Below, in pieces: positions 9,227 through 18,197 of a stretch of 64,000 nucleotides of DNA. Positions within the stretch are counted from its first letter, which is position 1, and every line of letters begins with the position of its first letter. The position numbers and the translations under genes were made by a program. This stretch comes from Acidobacteriaceae bacterium (GTDB lineage: Bacteria; Acidobacteriota; Terriglobia; Terriglobales; Acidobacteriaceae), in NCBI GenBank assembly GCA_903642235.1, contig CAHJWL010000009.1:1-64000 (forward strand), written 5' to 3'. The notes beneath the pieces are model-generated. The model was not told the DNA's origin. It did not search any database and worked only from the letters and a program-made list of their open reading frames with translations.

Positions 9227-9688
9227 CTATAGGGTCACCGCTCCGCGACGCCGCCCGGCCCACCATCGCTGGGTCACGACCGCCGTCGTAAGCAGCAGGA
9301 TGGCCGCAACGATGCATTGCGACCAGAGGCAGTAGATGCACCACTTCTGAATCACATAGGCTTCGAGGTAGGTCAGCATGGCGGCGAAGAAGAAGCCAAC
9401 TTCAGCGAGGATCAGGGTCAGTCCCATACGACCCAGTACTGCTGCCACAGCCATCATGCCGTAGCCTGCGATTCCCAGCACGGCTACCGGCACGTGCACC
9501 GTTCCCGGCTTCTCATCAAAGAGTTTGGGCGGAAAGACGGCGTACTTTGAATGATTGACTGTTCCACAGTCGAAGCGCTCGGTCACCGCGCAGGGCGGAG
9601 CCAGGCCGGGATCCTGGTTATGCACTCGGAGGGCCAGAACGCTTACAAAGATCCCCGCCGCCGCCAACAGCGCAATCAGATATCGCAT
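9227..9688 (-). CDS. Vitamin K epoxide reductase (VKOR) family protein
   Basis: Inner-membrane quinone-dependent thiol oxidase, in bacteria the partner that reoxidises a DsbA-like protein. 153 residues with four hydrophobic helices. The four family cysteines are present: Cys33 and Cys41 in the first periplasmic loop and the active-site pair Cys117/Cys120 (CIYC) next to the last helix. It is a stand-alone VKOR domain with no fused thioredoxin domain, so a separate periplasmic Trx/DsbA protein must exist elsewhere. Proximity to mqnC fits menaquinone as electron acceptor, but that is inference. ATG start at 9688. Confidence 0.88.
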   Translation of the reverse strand: MRYLIALLAAAGIFVSVLALRVHNQDPGLAPPCAVTERFDCGTVNHSKYAVFPPKLFDEKPGTVHVPVAVLGIAGYGMMAVAAVLGRMGLTLILAEVGFFFAAMLTYLEAYVIQKWCIYCLWSQCIVAAILLLTTAVVTQRWWAGRRRGAVTL

Positions 9689-9765
9689 AGATCCAGTTTA
9701 CTTCCCGGGGTGTGCCCCGGGGGAGCCGCGCGGTCCGTGGAACGCAGACGGCGCCTCTGTGGTCA

Positions 9766-10710
9766 TCAAAGCCCGCGGTCGTTTTCACCGGCATCCGCAG
9801 GACCACCAACGACCTGCGCGTCTGTGCTGTCGCTGCGCTCCGCGACTATCCCGAGCCGTCGTTCCATGATTGTGACCGCCTCTTCGTTCGCGTCCACCAG
9901 CAGGAACTGCCGCCCGTGCCGTGCTGCCGCTTCGCCGGTGGTGCCGCTGCCTGCAAAGAAGTCGAGCACCATGTCTCCCGGATTCGAGTGCACCTTAACG
10001 ATCCGCTCGAGCACGCCCAGCGGCTTCTGTGTTGGATAGCCGGTCTTCTCGCGGCCGGTCGGGCTCACGATGGTGTGCCACCACACGTCGGTGGGCGTTT
10101 TGCCGAGCGCGGCCTTCTTGGCGCCCACCAGCTTGGGCGCCATGTAGGCGATACGATCGCAGGCGTCCAGATTGAAGGTGTACTGCTCCGGATCGCGCGT
10201 GTACCAGAGCAGGTTGTCATGTTTCGCCGGCCAGCGTCTGCGGCTGCGCGCACCGTAGTCGTAGGCCCAGATGATCTCGTTCTGAAAGCAGGCGCGGCCG
10301 AAGACCTCATCGAGCATGACTTTGGCGTAGTGCACCTCGCGGTAGTCGATGTGGACGAAAAGGCTTCCGGCGGCGGAGAGCAGGCGCCTGGCCTCGACGA
10401 TGCGGGGCCGCAAAAAGCCGATGAAGTCATCGTAGTCGTCGGCGTAGCCTCTTCCGCCCGCATCGGGGTCTCCGTCGCCGAGGCGCTCCGTCCGGTACCG
10501 TTTTCCTCCGAAGCCTACCCGGTCGCCGGCCTCATCCTGCACAGCCCGCATGCGCGGCCGTGTCTGCCAGCGCCCGGTATTAAAGGGCGGATCGATATAG
10601 ATCAGCGCGACGCTGCCGCTTGCCAGGCTCTGCAGCACGGCCAGGTTTTCTCCGTACACGATCCGATTCATGCGTTCCCGTATCCAGTTTTGCATTGACC
10701 CATGCGTCAT
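9766..10710 (-). CDS. Site-specific DNA methyltransferase, beta class (N4/N6 amino)
   Basis: DNA amino-methyltransferase of 314 residues. The catalytic motif IV DPPF (40-43, followed by NTG) comes before the SAM-binding motif I DFFAGSGTT (250-258), which defines the beta order. The stretch KTGYPTQKPLGVLERIV just before motif I is also conserved in the class. DPPF versus DPPY does not separate N6-adenine from N4-cytosine reliably. No restriction endonuclease or specificity gene is nearby, so it looks like an orphan enzyme. The start is ATG 10710, with ATG 10695 (MQNW) a good alternative. It is divergent from the PP2C gene, 68 bases away. Confidence 0.87.
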   Translation of the reverse strand: MTHGSMQNWIRERMNRIVYGENLAVLQSLASGSVALIYIDPPFNTGRWQTRPRMRAVQDEAGDRVGFGGKRYRTERLGDGDPDAGGRGYADDYDDFIGFLRPRIVEARRLLSAAGSLFVHIDYREVHYAKVMLDEVFGRACFQNEIIWAYDYGARSRRRWPAKHDNLLWYTRDPEQYTFNLDACDRIAYMAPKLVGAKKAALGKTPTDVWWHTIVSPTGREKTGYPTQKPLGVLERIVKVHSNPGDMVLDFFAGSGTTGEAAARHGRQFLLVDANEEAVTIMERRLGIVAERSDSTDAQVVGGPADAGENDRGL

Positions 10711-10778
10711 CCCCCGATCGTGTCTTGGGCTTCAGCCGCTGCCCGTGTAGAGTTTTGCCAGATTCATCTTCTCAGCCC

Positions 10779-11594
10779 GTGCCTGCCTCCCGCCTACTCC
10801 ACGCCATGCTGACCGACATCGGTCGCTCCCGCAGCCATAACGAAGATGCCTGCGCGATCTCGCCGGAGATCGGCGCGTTTGTGGTGTGCGATGGAATGGG
10901 GGGCGCGGCCGCCGGTGAGGTCGCGAGCCGGCTGGCCGCGGGCACGTTTCTGACCCAGCTGGATGCACCGGCGCCGGCCAATACCAAACCGCAGACGCGT
11001 CTGCAGACTGCAATTCTGGCGGCGAACAGCCTCGTGCACAAGCGATCGCTGGAGGAGCCAGGGCAGGCCGGCATGGGGACGACTCTGGTTGCCCTGCTGT
11101 ACATACCGCCGCCGCTTCTGGACCGCCGCTCCGCCCCACGATCGTCCAGGCCCCGTTTTGTGACGCCGCCCGATCTTTTTGTGGCCAATGTCGGCGACAG
11201 TCGCTGCTATCGTCTGCGCGCCGGCGTTCTGCAGCAGCTCTCGCACGATCACTCCTTTGTCGAAGAGCAGCTTAAGGCCGGGCAGATCACCGAGGAGGAG
11301 GCAGCCGTCTCTCCCATGCGCAACTACATCACGCGTGCGGTCGGTCCGCACACCCGCATCCATCCTGACACGGACAGCTACCGGACGAAGCCTGGGGATG
11401 TGTACCTGCTCTGCACTGACGGGCTCACCCGCGAACTCGACGATGAGACGCTCTCGGGGATCCTGCGCCGCGAGCTTCCTGCCCGTCCACCCGCGCAGGC
11501 GGAGCTGGACCGAGCCTGTGCGGCGTTGATTCAGGCAGCAAACGAGCAGGGCGGGCACGATAACATCACCGTCCTGCTGGTCGCGGTCGTCTAA
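10779..11594 (+). CDS. PP2C-family serine/threonine protein phosphatase
   Basis: Metal-dependent cytosolic phosphoprotein phosphatase (PrpC/Stp type), about 271 residues from GTG 10779; ATG 10806 is an alternative and neither has a strong ribosome site. Motifs in order: RSRSHNED near the N-terminus, DGMGG (metal Asp), NVGDSR, TDGL and GGHDN near the C-terminus, which supply the metal-binding aspartates. A Pro/Arg-rich insertion sits before the NVGDSR strand. No Ser/Thr kinase lies nearby, although such phosphatases often pair with one. A Gfo/Idh gene begins 10 bases after the stop, so the two are probably co-transcribed. Confidence 0.9.
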   Translation: MPASRLLHAMLTDIGRSRSHNEDACAISPEIGAFVVCDGMGGAAAGEVASRLAAGTFLTQLDAPAPANTKPQTRLQTAILAANSLVHKRSLEEPGQAGMGTTLVALLYIPPPLLDRRSAPRSSRPRFVTPPDLFVANVGDSRCYRLRAGVLQQLSHDHSFVEEQLKAGQITEEEAAVSPMRNYITRAVGPHTRIHPDTDSYRTKPGDVYLLCTDGLTRELDDETLSGILRRELPARPPAQAELDRACAALIQAANEQGGHDNITVLLVAVV

Positions 11595-11604
11595 ACTCCA
11601 GACC

Positions 11605-12630
11605 ATGTCTCCCTCTCCCGTCCGGTGGGGCCTTCTCGGCGCCGGAGCCATTGCCGGCCGCTTCGCCCGCGATCTTCAGCACGTGCCTGGCGCTGCTGTA
11701 GCCGCGATCTACGCCCGCCGCCCGGAGCAGGCTCGCCAGTTAGCCGGCGCCCACAGCGCGCTCGCCGTCGAGAGTCCGGCTGCCCTGTTTGCCGCCGGGG
11801 TTGACGCCGTCTACATCGCCACGCTGCCCGACACGCACCATGCCTTTGCCCGTGCCGCACTTGCGGCCGGTCTCCCGGTTCTCTGTGAGAAGCCCGTCAC
11901 GCGCTCGCTCGCCGAACTCGACGATCTCCTCGGCCTCGCCCAGGCCCGCAATCTGCTCTTTATGGAGGCCATGAAGACGCCTTTCCTGCCCGTCTACCGT
12001 GCCCTGCGCAGCGAACTGGAAGGCCAACAGGCAGGGCAGGGAGGCGTGCGTCCGATCTTCTTTGTCCAGGCCGGCAATGCCAGCCCCCACACGCCGCCCG
12101 ATCACCCCTCCTGGAGTGCCGCGCTCGCCGGCGGTGCCCTTATGGCGATCGGTGTCTACCAGGCTTTCCTTGCGGTTGACTGGCTTGGCCCCGCAAGCGA
12201 AGTTCAGGCGCTCAGTCAAGCCTCCACGACCGATCCAACCGGCGTTGACGCCTTTACGCTGGTTCAGTCGCGTCATGCTCGCGGCCTCTCGCAGCTCTAT
12301 GCCGGCCTGGAGCTGGCCTCGCCGGGCACCGCTACCCTCTGCGGCCCACGCGGCTTCGCGACCATTCACAGACCGTGGTGGAACCCGTCCCGCGCTACGA
12401 TTACGCCGCTCTCGGGTCCACCTCTTGACCTGAGCTACCCGGTGCTCGGGGATGGGCTCCACTATGAAACCACGCACTTCTGCGATCTTCTGCGGGCAGG
12501 GAGGCGCGAAAGTCCCATTGTCACCCCGGCCCACTCCCGCGCCGTCATGCAGATGCTCGACCGGACCCGTGCGGCGATCGACCTGCGCTTTCCGGGAGAG
12601 CCGCATCCGCCCGTCCGGCCCCTGGGCTGA
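11605..12630 (+). CDS. Gfo/Idh/MocA family oxidoreductase (cytosolic)
   Basis: NAD(P)-dependent oxidoreductase, 341 residues, acting on a sugar or polyol derivative; the substrate cannot be read from sequence. The Rossmann nucleotide motif GAGAIAG is at residues 12-18 and the family EKP motif at 95-97. Unlike the three other family members in this window it has no Tat signal, so it should stay in the cytosol. The C-terminal half is the alpha/beta substrate and dimer domain. It lies 10 bases behind the PP2C gene in a likely two-gene transcript. Confidence 0.88.
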   Translation: MSPSPVRWGLLGAGAIAGRFARDLQHVPGAAVAAIYARRPEQARQLAGAHSALAVESPAALFAAGVDAVYIATLPDTHHAFARAALAAGLPVLCEKPVTRSLAELDDLLGLAQARNLLFMEAMKTPFLPVYRALRSELEGQQAGQGGVRPIFFVQAGNASPHTPPDHPSWSAALAGGALMAIGVYQAFLAVDWLGPASEVQALSQASTTDPTGVDAFTLVQSRHARGLSQLYAGLELASPGTATLCGPRGFATIHRPWWNPSRATITPLSGPPLDLSYPVLGDGLHYETTHFCDLLRAGRRESPIVTPAHSRAVMQMLDRTRAAIDLRFPGEPHPPVRPLG

Positions 12631-12757
12631 AGGGGTTCCTCTGTGGCCGGAGCCGCCGCGGCCCGTGCAGCCGTGCCGGGCGGCAGTTTGGTCCCCCTGG
12701 AAATCCGCATGGAGCTCGCTAGCCAAGCGTCCTTCTGCGGCGGTACCCTGAAGACCC

Positions 12758-13243
12758 ATGACGGACACACGAACGCCCGAGCGACCCCCTACCGCTGACC
12801 TTTACTTCGAAGACTTCCACGCCGGCCTCACCTTCAACTCGATCGGCTCCTACAAGGTTACCGCCGACGAGATCAAGGACTTCGCTCAGCGCTACGATCC
12901 GCAGCCCTTTCATCTCGACGAGGCTGCCGGTGAGAGCTCGTTCTTCAAGGGCCTCGCGGCGTCCGGCTGGTTGACGGCCGCTATCGTGATGCGGCTTCGG
13001 GTGCAGTCGATCCAGGTGGCCGGAGGCATGATCGGTGCGGGCGTGGAGGAGATTCGCTGGACAGAGCCGGTTCGGCCGGGCGACTCCTTGCGCACTGAAG
13101 CCGAGATCCAGGACGTCCGACGATCGCGCAACCGGCCTAACTTCGGCGTTGTTCGATCCCGAACCACGACCTTCAATCAACGCGATCAGGTGGTTATGGT
13201 GGCGACGGTCAACTTTCTTGCGCCGCTTCGCAGCCCGGCGTAG
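12758..13243 (+). CDS. MaoC-like hotdog-fold dehydratase
   Basis: Likely (R)-specific enoyl-CoA or enoyl-ester hydratase, 161 residues, single hotdog fold. The hydratase dyad spacing is present at Asp47 and His52 (YDPQPFHLD), followed by the conserved GLAASGW helix. The substrate is unknown; related proteins act in fatty-acid, polyhydroxyalkanoate or amino-acid degradation. ATG 12758 is the first start. The stop is directly adjacent (0 bases) to the stop of the convergent carboxylesterase, leaving no room for a terminator between them. Confidence 0.87.
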   Translation: MTDTRTPERPPTADLYFEDFHAGLTFNSIGSYKVTADEIKDFAQRYDPQPFHLDEAAGESSFFKGLAASGWLTAAIVMRLRVQSIQVAGGMIGAGVEEIRWTEPVRPGDSLRTEAEIQDVRRSRNRPNFGVVRSRTTTFNQRDQVVMVATVNFLAPLRSPA

Positions 13244-14863
13244 CTACTTCAGGGAGACCGGTATCAGGCGGCAAGCAGCCTCCTCCAGCCGCTCTCCCGC
13301 GACCGGCCCCTGCGAGGTAAGGGCCAGATAGCCCTCCCGCTCCTGCGTAAACTGCGGCCATCGAACTGGTGGATCAGCCTGCTCCGGCTTGTTGGGATCG
13401 CCTGTCTTCGCGAAGTTCGTCCAGAGGCGTTCGATCAGGTCGGCTGCTTCTTCGTCGGTTGGCGTCCATTCCCCCTGCTCTCCGTGCTGCGCGTGGAAGG
13501 AGTGGAAGAGGAAGAAGAGTTCGGAGGAGTGCGTGGCGGCCTCCTGCCAGGGAGGCCCTGGTTCAAACTGGTACTGCCACGTGGGCGCGTCGTGCGTGCT
13601 GTGGAGGCGCGCCACGGCCCGCGCCGGACAGCGGAAGCTCTCATCCGTTGCCCAGCGTGCACTGGCATCGCCCAGCGCGCGCGACGCCCCGGCTGCGCGC
13701 GCCTCGCCGGAACCACCCTTCGCAAGTCCGTAGAGGCCCTCAAGCGCCTCCGCATCGGCCCTGGGGAGCCGGGCCTCGATCTGCTGCCGCACCTCCGCGG
13801 CCGACTGCTCCGCCGGCACGATCTCCTGCACGTTGGTGCCGAGCAGAAGCGGGATTCGTGCTTCGCGTCCCGCCCTAAAGACGGTAGCGGGCGATTCCTT
13901 GAGGACGTATCCGTCGACGCTGAGACCGCGGGCGTCGCGGGTGCCTGCCGGAGCTTTATGGTCGGCCGCCAGCACCTCGTCAGTTGTCCGCTGGCGCATG
14001 AGCTTGAGCGCATTGCCCAGTCTGGCGCGCACCGGAGCCCAAGCGGCCTCACTCTCAGCCGCGCTTGCCGGCGGCATATCTCCGAGGACCAGGCCGCTCT
14101 GTTGGATCGCAGCGGCAAAGAGCCCTTTGGCCCGCCCGGACGCCATGAGCGCGCCCACGTCGATCGCTCCCGCGGACTGGCCCATGACGGTCACGCGCGC
14201 CGGGTCGCCCCCGAAGGCGCTGATCTCTCCCTGCACCCACTTGAGCGCGGCGATCTGGTCACGCAGCCCGTAGTTGCCGCTCGCTGCCTCTGATTCCTTC
14301 TCGCCGCGCAGCTCCGGCGCGCTCAGAAAGCCAAAGACGCCGACACGGTAGTTCAGCGTCACCAGCAGCACGCCGCGCGGTGCCAGAGCGAGCCCATTGC
14401 TCAGGTGCTCGGAGGCCGTTCCCGCCTCGTTGCTTCCACCATGGAGGTACACCAGAACCGGCAGCTTCCCATAGTCATCGCCATGCCTGCCGGCCACCGC
14501 GGTCGACCACACATTCAGGTAGAGGCAGTCCTCGCTCCCATTTGCGGCGAAGCGGTCGTTCCAGCCCTGCTGCTGCTGTGCGCACGGCGGGCCGAACTGC
14601 GTTGCATCGCGTGTTCCCAGCCAGCGACCCATCTCCTCGGGCGGCGCCCAGCGCCGTTTGCCGGTCGGGGCCCTGGCGTACGGGATGCCGCGAAAGACCG
14701 TCACGGGAACGCCGCCGGCGCCTCGCTCGATTGATCCGCGAAGACCTCCGCGGGATGTCTTTACGGTCGGGCCATCAGCTTCGTCGGCCGCGATTGCCGG
14801 TTGCGCAGACACGAGGGCCGCAAAGAAACATCCAAGGATCGCAGTGCACGCTGGTCCGGCCAT
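13244..14863 (-). CDS. Secreted type-B carboxylesterase/lipase
   Basis: Alpha/beta-hydrolase carboxylesterase (539 aa) cleaving carboxylic esters. A signal peptide is visible at residues 1-26 (hydrophobic core, AIA-A end), so it is exported. Oxyanion-hole motif HGGSNE at 141-146; nucleophile Ser230 in GQSAG (228-232), preceded by FGGDP, the classic type-B signature; EDCLYLNV at 111-118 is also diagnostic. The Glu and His of the triad lie in the C-terminal half (a His occurs in the EAATHSSE stretch). It starts at ATG 14863, 36 bases after the DUF6683-like gene on the same strand, which suggests an operon. Confidence 0.9.
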   Translation of the reverse strand: MAGPACTAILGCFFAALVSAQPAIAADEADGPTVKTSRGGLRGSIERGAGGVPVTVFRGIPYARAPTGKRRWAPPEEMGRWLGTRDATQFGPPCAQQQQGWNDRFAANGSEDCLYLNVWSTAVAGRHGDDYGKLPVLVYLHGGSNEAGTASEHLSNGLALAPRGVLLVTLNYRVGVFGFLSAPELRGEKESEAASGNYGLRDQIAALKWVQGEISAFGGDPARVTVMGQSAGAIDVGALMASGRAKGLFAAAIQQSGLVLGDMPPASAAESEAAWAPVRARLGNALKLMRQRTTDEVLAADHKAPAGTRDARGLSVDGYVLKESPATVFRAGREARIPLLLGTNVQEIVPAEQSAAEVRQQIEARLPRADAEALEGLYGLAKGGSGEARAAGASRALGDASARWATDESFRCPARAVARLHSTHDAPTWQYQFEPGPPWQEAATHSSELFFLFHSFHAQHGEQGEWTPTDEEAADLIERLWTNFAKTGDPNKPEQADPPVRWPQFTQEREGYLALTSQGPVAGERLEEAACRLIPVSLK

Positions 14864-14899
14864 GGAAAGAGTCTAGTCCCGCGCAGGTTGCGCTTCGGG

Positions 14900-15709
14900 C
14901 TAACGCCTGGCTGCCAGCCCCTCGCGAGTCAGCAGCAGCGACCTGAGATCGACGGCCATCTCCTGCCGGAAGCGCATCTCTGCCCCGGCGGCGAACCGGC
15001 CCAGCATCACGTCATTTCCAGCCTGGCGGGCCTGCAGATAGCCTGTCACCTCGTAGACAAAGTTCAGGATGGCCTCCTCCGCCATCGTCTGCTTCTCAGC
15101 GTCGGTCAGATTGGCCAGGGCGGGGCGGCTGGCGACGGCCCATCGTACCTGCTCGCGTACAGCCTGCATCGCAGCGGGGCTGCTCTCGCTCCCGTTGGCC
15201 ATCGCCCAGTTCAACACCCAGTAGCTCGCGAGCGCGTCTGCCAGATCGCCCGTGTGCAGGCCGTCGCCGCTCACCATGGCGGCCCATCGCGCTACGGGAT
15301 CCACCTCCCGCAGATTACGGGCGATGGCCTCAGCCTGTGCGCCGTTCAGGCGGCGCTCCAGACTGCGGATGAAGTCCATCTGCACGCGCGCGGAGATGGC
15401 GGGATCTCTCGTGTAGGTAGTGGCTCCTTGAGGATGTACGTCTGCCGTTGCGGAGAGCCGTCCGCTGAGGGCGCCCGAGGATCGTGGGGACGAGGGGACA
15501 CTGGCGTTGCCAGCTCCCTGAATGCCGCACGCGGCCGGCGACGCGCAGGGATGGATTACAACCGAGTGCAGAATGGCTGGCGCTGCCGATGGCGTCTGGC
15601 CGGGAGAAACTGATTGTGACTGGCCGGAGGTCCCCGGTCCACAGACGAGAGCGAGGGCCGCCATCGTCAACCAGCGATCTATTCCGAATCGGGCACCAAG
15701 GCGTCGCAT
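14900..15709 (-). CDS. Secreted protein resembling DUF6683
   Basis: 269 residues, exported by an N-terminal signal (hydrophobic 14-24), then a Pro/Ser-rich spacer to about 95. The C-terminal 170 residues form a helical domain with the order ISARVQMDFI...DALASYWVLNWAMANG...VREQVRW that, from memory, matches the uncharacterised DUF6683 family; that assignment is recall and was not searched. Function unknown. Two cysteines near 54-61 (CASPAAC) may form a disulfide. It is probably transcribed with the carboxylesterase downstream and separated from the myo-inositol oxygenase gene by a strong terminator. Confidence 0.7.
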   Translation of the reverse strand: MRRLGARFGIDRWLTMAALALVCGPGTSGQSQSVSPGQTPSAAPAILHSVVIHPCASPAACGIQGAGNASVPSSPRSSGALSGRLSATADVHPQGATTYTRDPAISARVQMDFIRSLERRLNGAQAEAIARNLREVDPVARWAAMVSGDGLHTGDLADALASYWVLNWAMANGSESSPAAMQAVREQVRWAVASRPALANLTDAEKQTMAEEAILNFVYEVTGYLQARQAGNDVMLGRFAAGAEMRFRQEMAVDLRSLLLTREGLAARR

Positions 15710-15747
15710 GGGCTCAGCATAGCCGTCTGCACGCGTGATTCAGCACG

Positions 15748-15784
15748 CAAAGAGTCCCGGAGGCCGACCCTCCGGGACTCTTTG
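15748..15784 (-). terminator. Rho-independent terminator of the inositol oxygenase gene
   Basis: Perfect 16-bp inverted repeat (15748-15763 with 15769-15784) with a 5-base loop; the arms begin CAAAGAGTCCCGGAGG. It lies 24 bases past the stop of the minus-strand oxygenase gene and is one of the strongest hairpins in the window. Confidence 0.85.
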
Positions 15785-15808
15785 ATACCGTGACCTTGGT
15801 TTACTCGC

Positions 15809-16669
15809 CTACCAATCCAGAGTCGGGGGCAGGAACTCCGCAAAGAGGTCGTCGTAGAAAGACTTCAGCTGCTTCAGGTCAGGCTTTGTATGCGCCTTCG
15901 AGTACAGGTCGTAGGGATTGAAGCGATTGACCCACGCCAGCATGGTCTGATCCTGCTCGTTCGTGAGGTGGGCGTATGCGCCGTGACGATGCCACGCATA
16001 GAACGAGTGATAGCGCAGCATGTACAGCGCTTCAGTCGGCAGGTAGTTCTTCATGACCTCGTAGATGTAGCCGTCGTGGCCGAAGCTCAGGTGGACCTTG
16101 TCAAGGCCGCAGTTCGGATCGTACATACCGTACTTTGACTGGTAGAGCGCGTTCCTGCTGTCCGGATTGGCAGCGAAGTACTCCGGAAACACAACATCCT
16201 TCGAGTATGCGCAGCCGACCGGGAAGGTGTCGCCGACGACGCCCCACTGCGGTTCGCCATAGAGGCACAACACCTTGCCGAGGTCATGAACGAAGCCGGT
16301 CAGGATCATCCATCGCGGCTCGTTGTTTGCCCGCATCGCCTCACTGGTCTGCAGCAGATGTTCGATCTGGGTCAGGTCCGTGTCCGGATCGCTGTCATCG
16401 ACCAGCGTGTTCAGATACTCTGCCGCCTCCCACACAGACTTCTTCCCGCGCGTCAGGCCGAAGTACTGCTTTTCCTTGCCCATCACGTAGTCAAGGGTCT
16501 GGAACTCGTGATTCAGCCGGTAGAACTCCGCTACCCCCGGGTTTGCCTCGGCATCGTACTGGCGGAACTCGGTCTCGGTCTTGCCTTCTTTGTAACGCCC
16601 GGCAAGAAACTCATCCCACTCGTCCAGATCTCCCAGCGGCCCACCCGAAACAGGAAGCGCAGTACTCAT
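15809..16669 (-). CDS. Myo-inositol oxygenase (MIOX)
   Basis: Di-iron oxygenase that converts myo-inositol plus O2 to D-glucuronate, best known from eukaryotes and rarer in bacteria. I start at ATG 16669 (286 aa) because GAGG lies 8 bases ahead; ATG 16675 and TTG 16690 are alternatives. The complete iron-ligand set of the family is visible: His104, His128 and Asp129 (VHDLGK), His198 (SFGHDGY), His221 (RYHSFY) and Asp254 (FNPYDLYSK), with spacings close to mammalian MIOX. It follows a GRP-like transporter on the same strand, which could import the substrate. No uronate isomerase or other glucuronate gene is in the window. Confidence 0.93.
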   Translation of the reverse strand: MSTALPVSGGPLGDLDEWDEFLAGRYKEGKTETEFRQYDAEANPGVAEFYRLNHEFQTLDYVMGKEKQYFGLTRGKKSVWEAAEYLNTLVDDSDPDTDLTQIEHLLQTSEAMRANNEPRWMILTGFVHDLGKVLCLYGEPQWGVVGDTFPVGCAYSKDVVFPEYFAANPDSRNALYQSKYGMYDPNCGLDKVHLSFGHDGYIYEVMKNYLPTEALYMLRYHSFYAWHRHGAYAHLTNEQDQTMLAWVNRFNPYDLYSKAHTKPDLKQLKSFYDDLFAEFLPPTLDW

Positions 16670-16884
16670 CGGCATCACCTCAGCGTGCAATGGAATCGAT
16701 CCGTTGAACGAGCTGTTATCCTACGCCCCCGCAAAATCGACTCGCAACCTCTTTCTTGGGAACGTGCCTGCGGTGAAAAGCGACTGTAGCGGTCCCTGAG
16801 GACTACTCGTGGGGGAAGTCCGGTCGATGTCGCTGAAAGCGATCTCGATTGCTCTCAGCGCTTCAACAGTTCCATGTGCGGACG

Positions 16885-18186
16885 TCAGGAGAATCGGGTC
16901 TGCCGCCACAGGCGCAGCCCGCACCCCACCACGCTCGCTGCAAGCGAAGCTCCCAGAGCCGCTACCCACTTCAGATTCATGTGCAGCGGTGGCACCGTCG
17001 CGTGCCATGCCAGCCAGAGAAAGACGGCACAGGCCGCGCTGACGATCGCGTAGTCCCACCAGCGCCGCCGCTCGCCTGCTCCATCGAGCTCGTCCCCGCC
17101 CTGCGCGGCGAGCACCCTGTAGTAGTCCAGGTCGTAGCGCATGCACTCGCGCTCGAGCGCCTCGTTCTTTGAGGTGTGCTCTGCGCCCGCGGCCCGGGCG
17201 GTGGAGATCGCCAGCGCTCCAAGAATCATCAGTGTGGACCCGCTCAGCACCAGAAGTTTCTGCTCGCGTGCGGCTCCCGCCAACTCGCCAAAGACAAGCG
17301 CACCCCACGCCAGGCCCCAGAGCTGGTTGGTATTTGACAGCGGAATGCCTCGCCCGATCCCAAGGTATTTGGCGGCAAACTGTTGAAAGATGTCGCCGAT
17401 CACCCACACGAACCCGCCCAGAAAGAGCCAGAACAGCACCGGCTTGATGACGGAGAAGTGAAAGGCTGCCGACCGGCTCCCGCCATCGAGGGTCCATACC
17501 AGCAGGACCATGGTGAGCAGTTCACCCACGGTGAACGCGGTCACAAACGAGAGCGGATTCATACCGCTCAGGTACGCCTTCCGGTATGGCACGTACATGG
17601 TGCCCCACATGACGCTCGCCCCGGCTGCTGCCAGCATGCCGCCGACGGCATGGCCGCCCGCGTGGTTGTTGGCGCCATGGATCGTGCTGAAGCCGAGCAT
17701 GACTGCCGCGATCACGATACAGACCGCGCCCACCACGACCTTTGCGATGTTGCCTTTACTTGCTCCATCGAGCTCGCGAAACAAAACGCGCCCCCACAGG
17801 AGGCCGATCAGTGAGTTGGTATTCCACAGCGGAAACGCGACGGCCAGCCCTACATCGCGAATGGCCCAGACCGTCAGCGTGTTCGCGACTGCCCATAGCC
17901 CGCCAGCCAGAAGCGCCCAGACGATCAGGTGCTTCTTCTCCATCAGGTCGGCGTAGACATACGCTGTCCCCTTCAGCAGTGTTGGAAAGGTCCATCGCGC
18001 CGTGAAGACGCCAGCCACCATGCACAGGGAGATCACGAAGGGACTGAACCCGGCCACCACCAGCTTTGTCGGGGCCTCCGCCGCACCCAGCCAGACTCCT
18101 GCTGTCAATCCGCAGAGCACACCCAGCACATGAAAGCTGCGGCCCTCCCCGGCGCGCTCCGCATGCGGCGGGGCTACCATCGTCAT
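16885..18186 (-). CDS. GRP-like (DMT superfamily) sugar/polyol transporter
   Basis: Inner-membrane transporter of about 433 residues with roughly ten helices in two repeated halves. Each half carries a matching element: AFPLWNTNSLIGLLWG in the first, IPLSNTNQLWGLAWG in the second, as in the glucose/ribose (GlcU/RbsU) porter group. A cytosolic loop (about 330-375 of the chain) and two extra C-terminal helices extend it beyond the usual length of about 290. Candidate starts: ATG 18186, ATG 18180, or TTG 18201, the last overlapping the stop of the 34-aa gene. The downstream gene is myo-inositol oxygenase, so inositol import is a reasonable guess, not shown. Confidence 0.82.
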   Translation of the reverse strand: MTMVAPPHAERAGEGRSFHVLGVLCGLTAGVWLGAAEAPTKLVVAGFSPFVISLCMVAGVFTARWTFPTLLKGTAYVYADLMEKKHLIVWALLAGGLWAVANTLTVWAIRDVGLAVAFPLWNTNSLIGLLWGRVLFRELDGASKGNIAKVVVGAVCIVIAAVMLGFSTIHGANNHAGGHAVGGMLAAAGASVMWGTMYVPYRKAYLSGMNPLSFVTAFTVGELLTMVLLVWTLDGGSRSAAFHFSVIKPVLFWLFLGGFVWVIGDIFQQFAAKYLGIGRGIPLSNTNQLWGLAWGALVFGELAGAAREQKLLVLSGSTLMILGALAISTARAAGAEHTSKNEALERECMRYDLDYYRVLAAQGGDELDGAGERRRWWDYAIVSAACAVFLWLAWHATVPPLHMNLKWVAALGASLAASVVGCGLRLWRQTRFS

Positions 18187-18197
18187 GCCGTGGCGCT

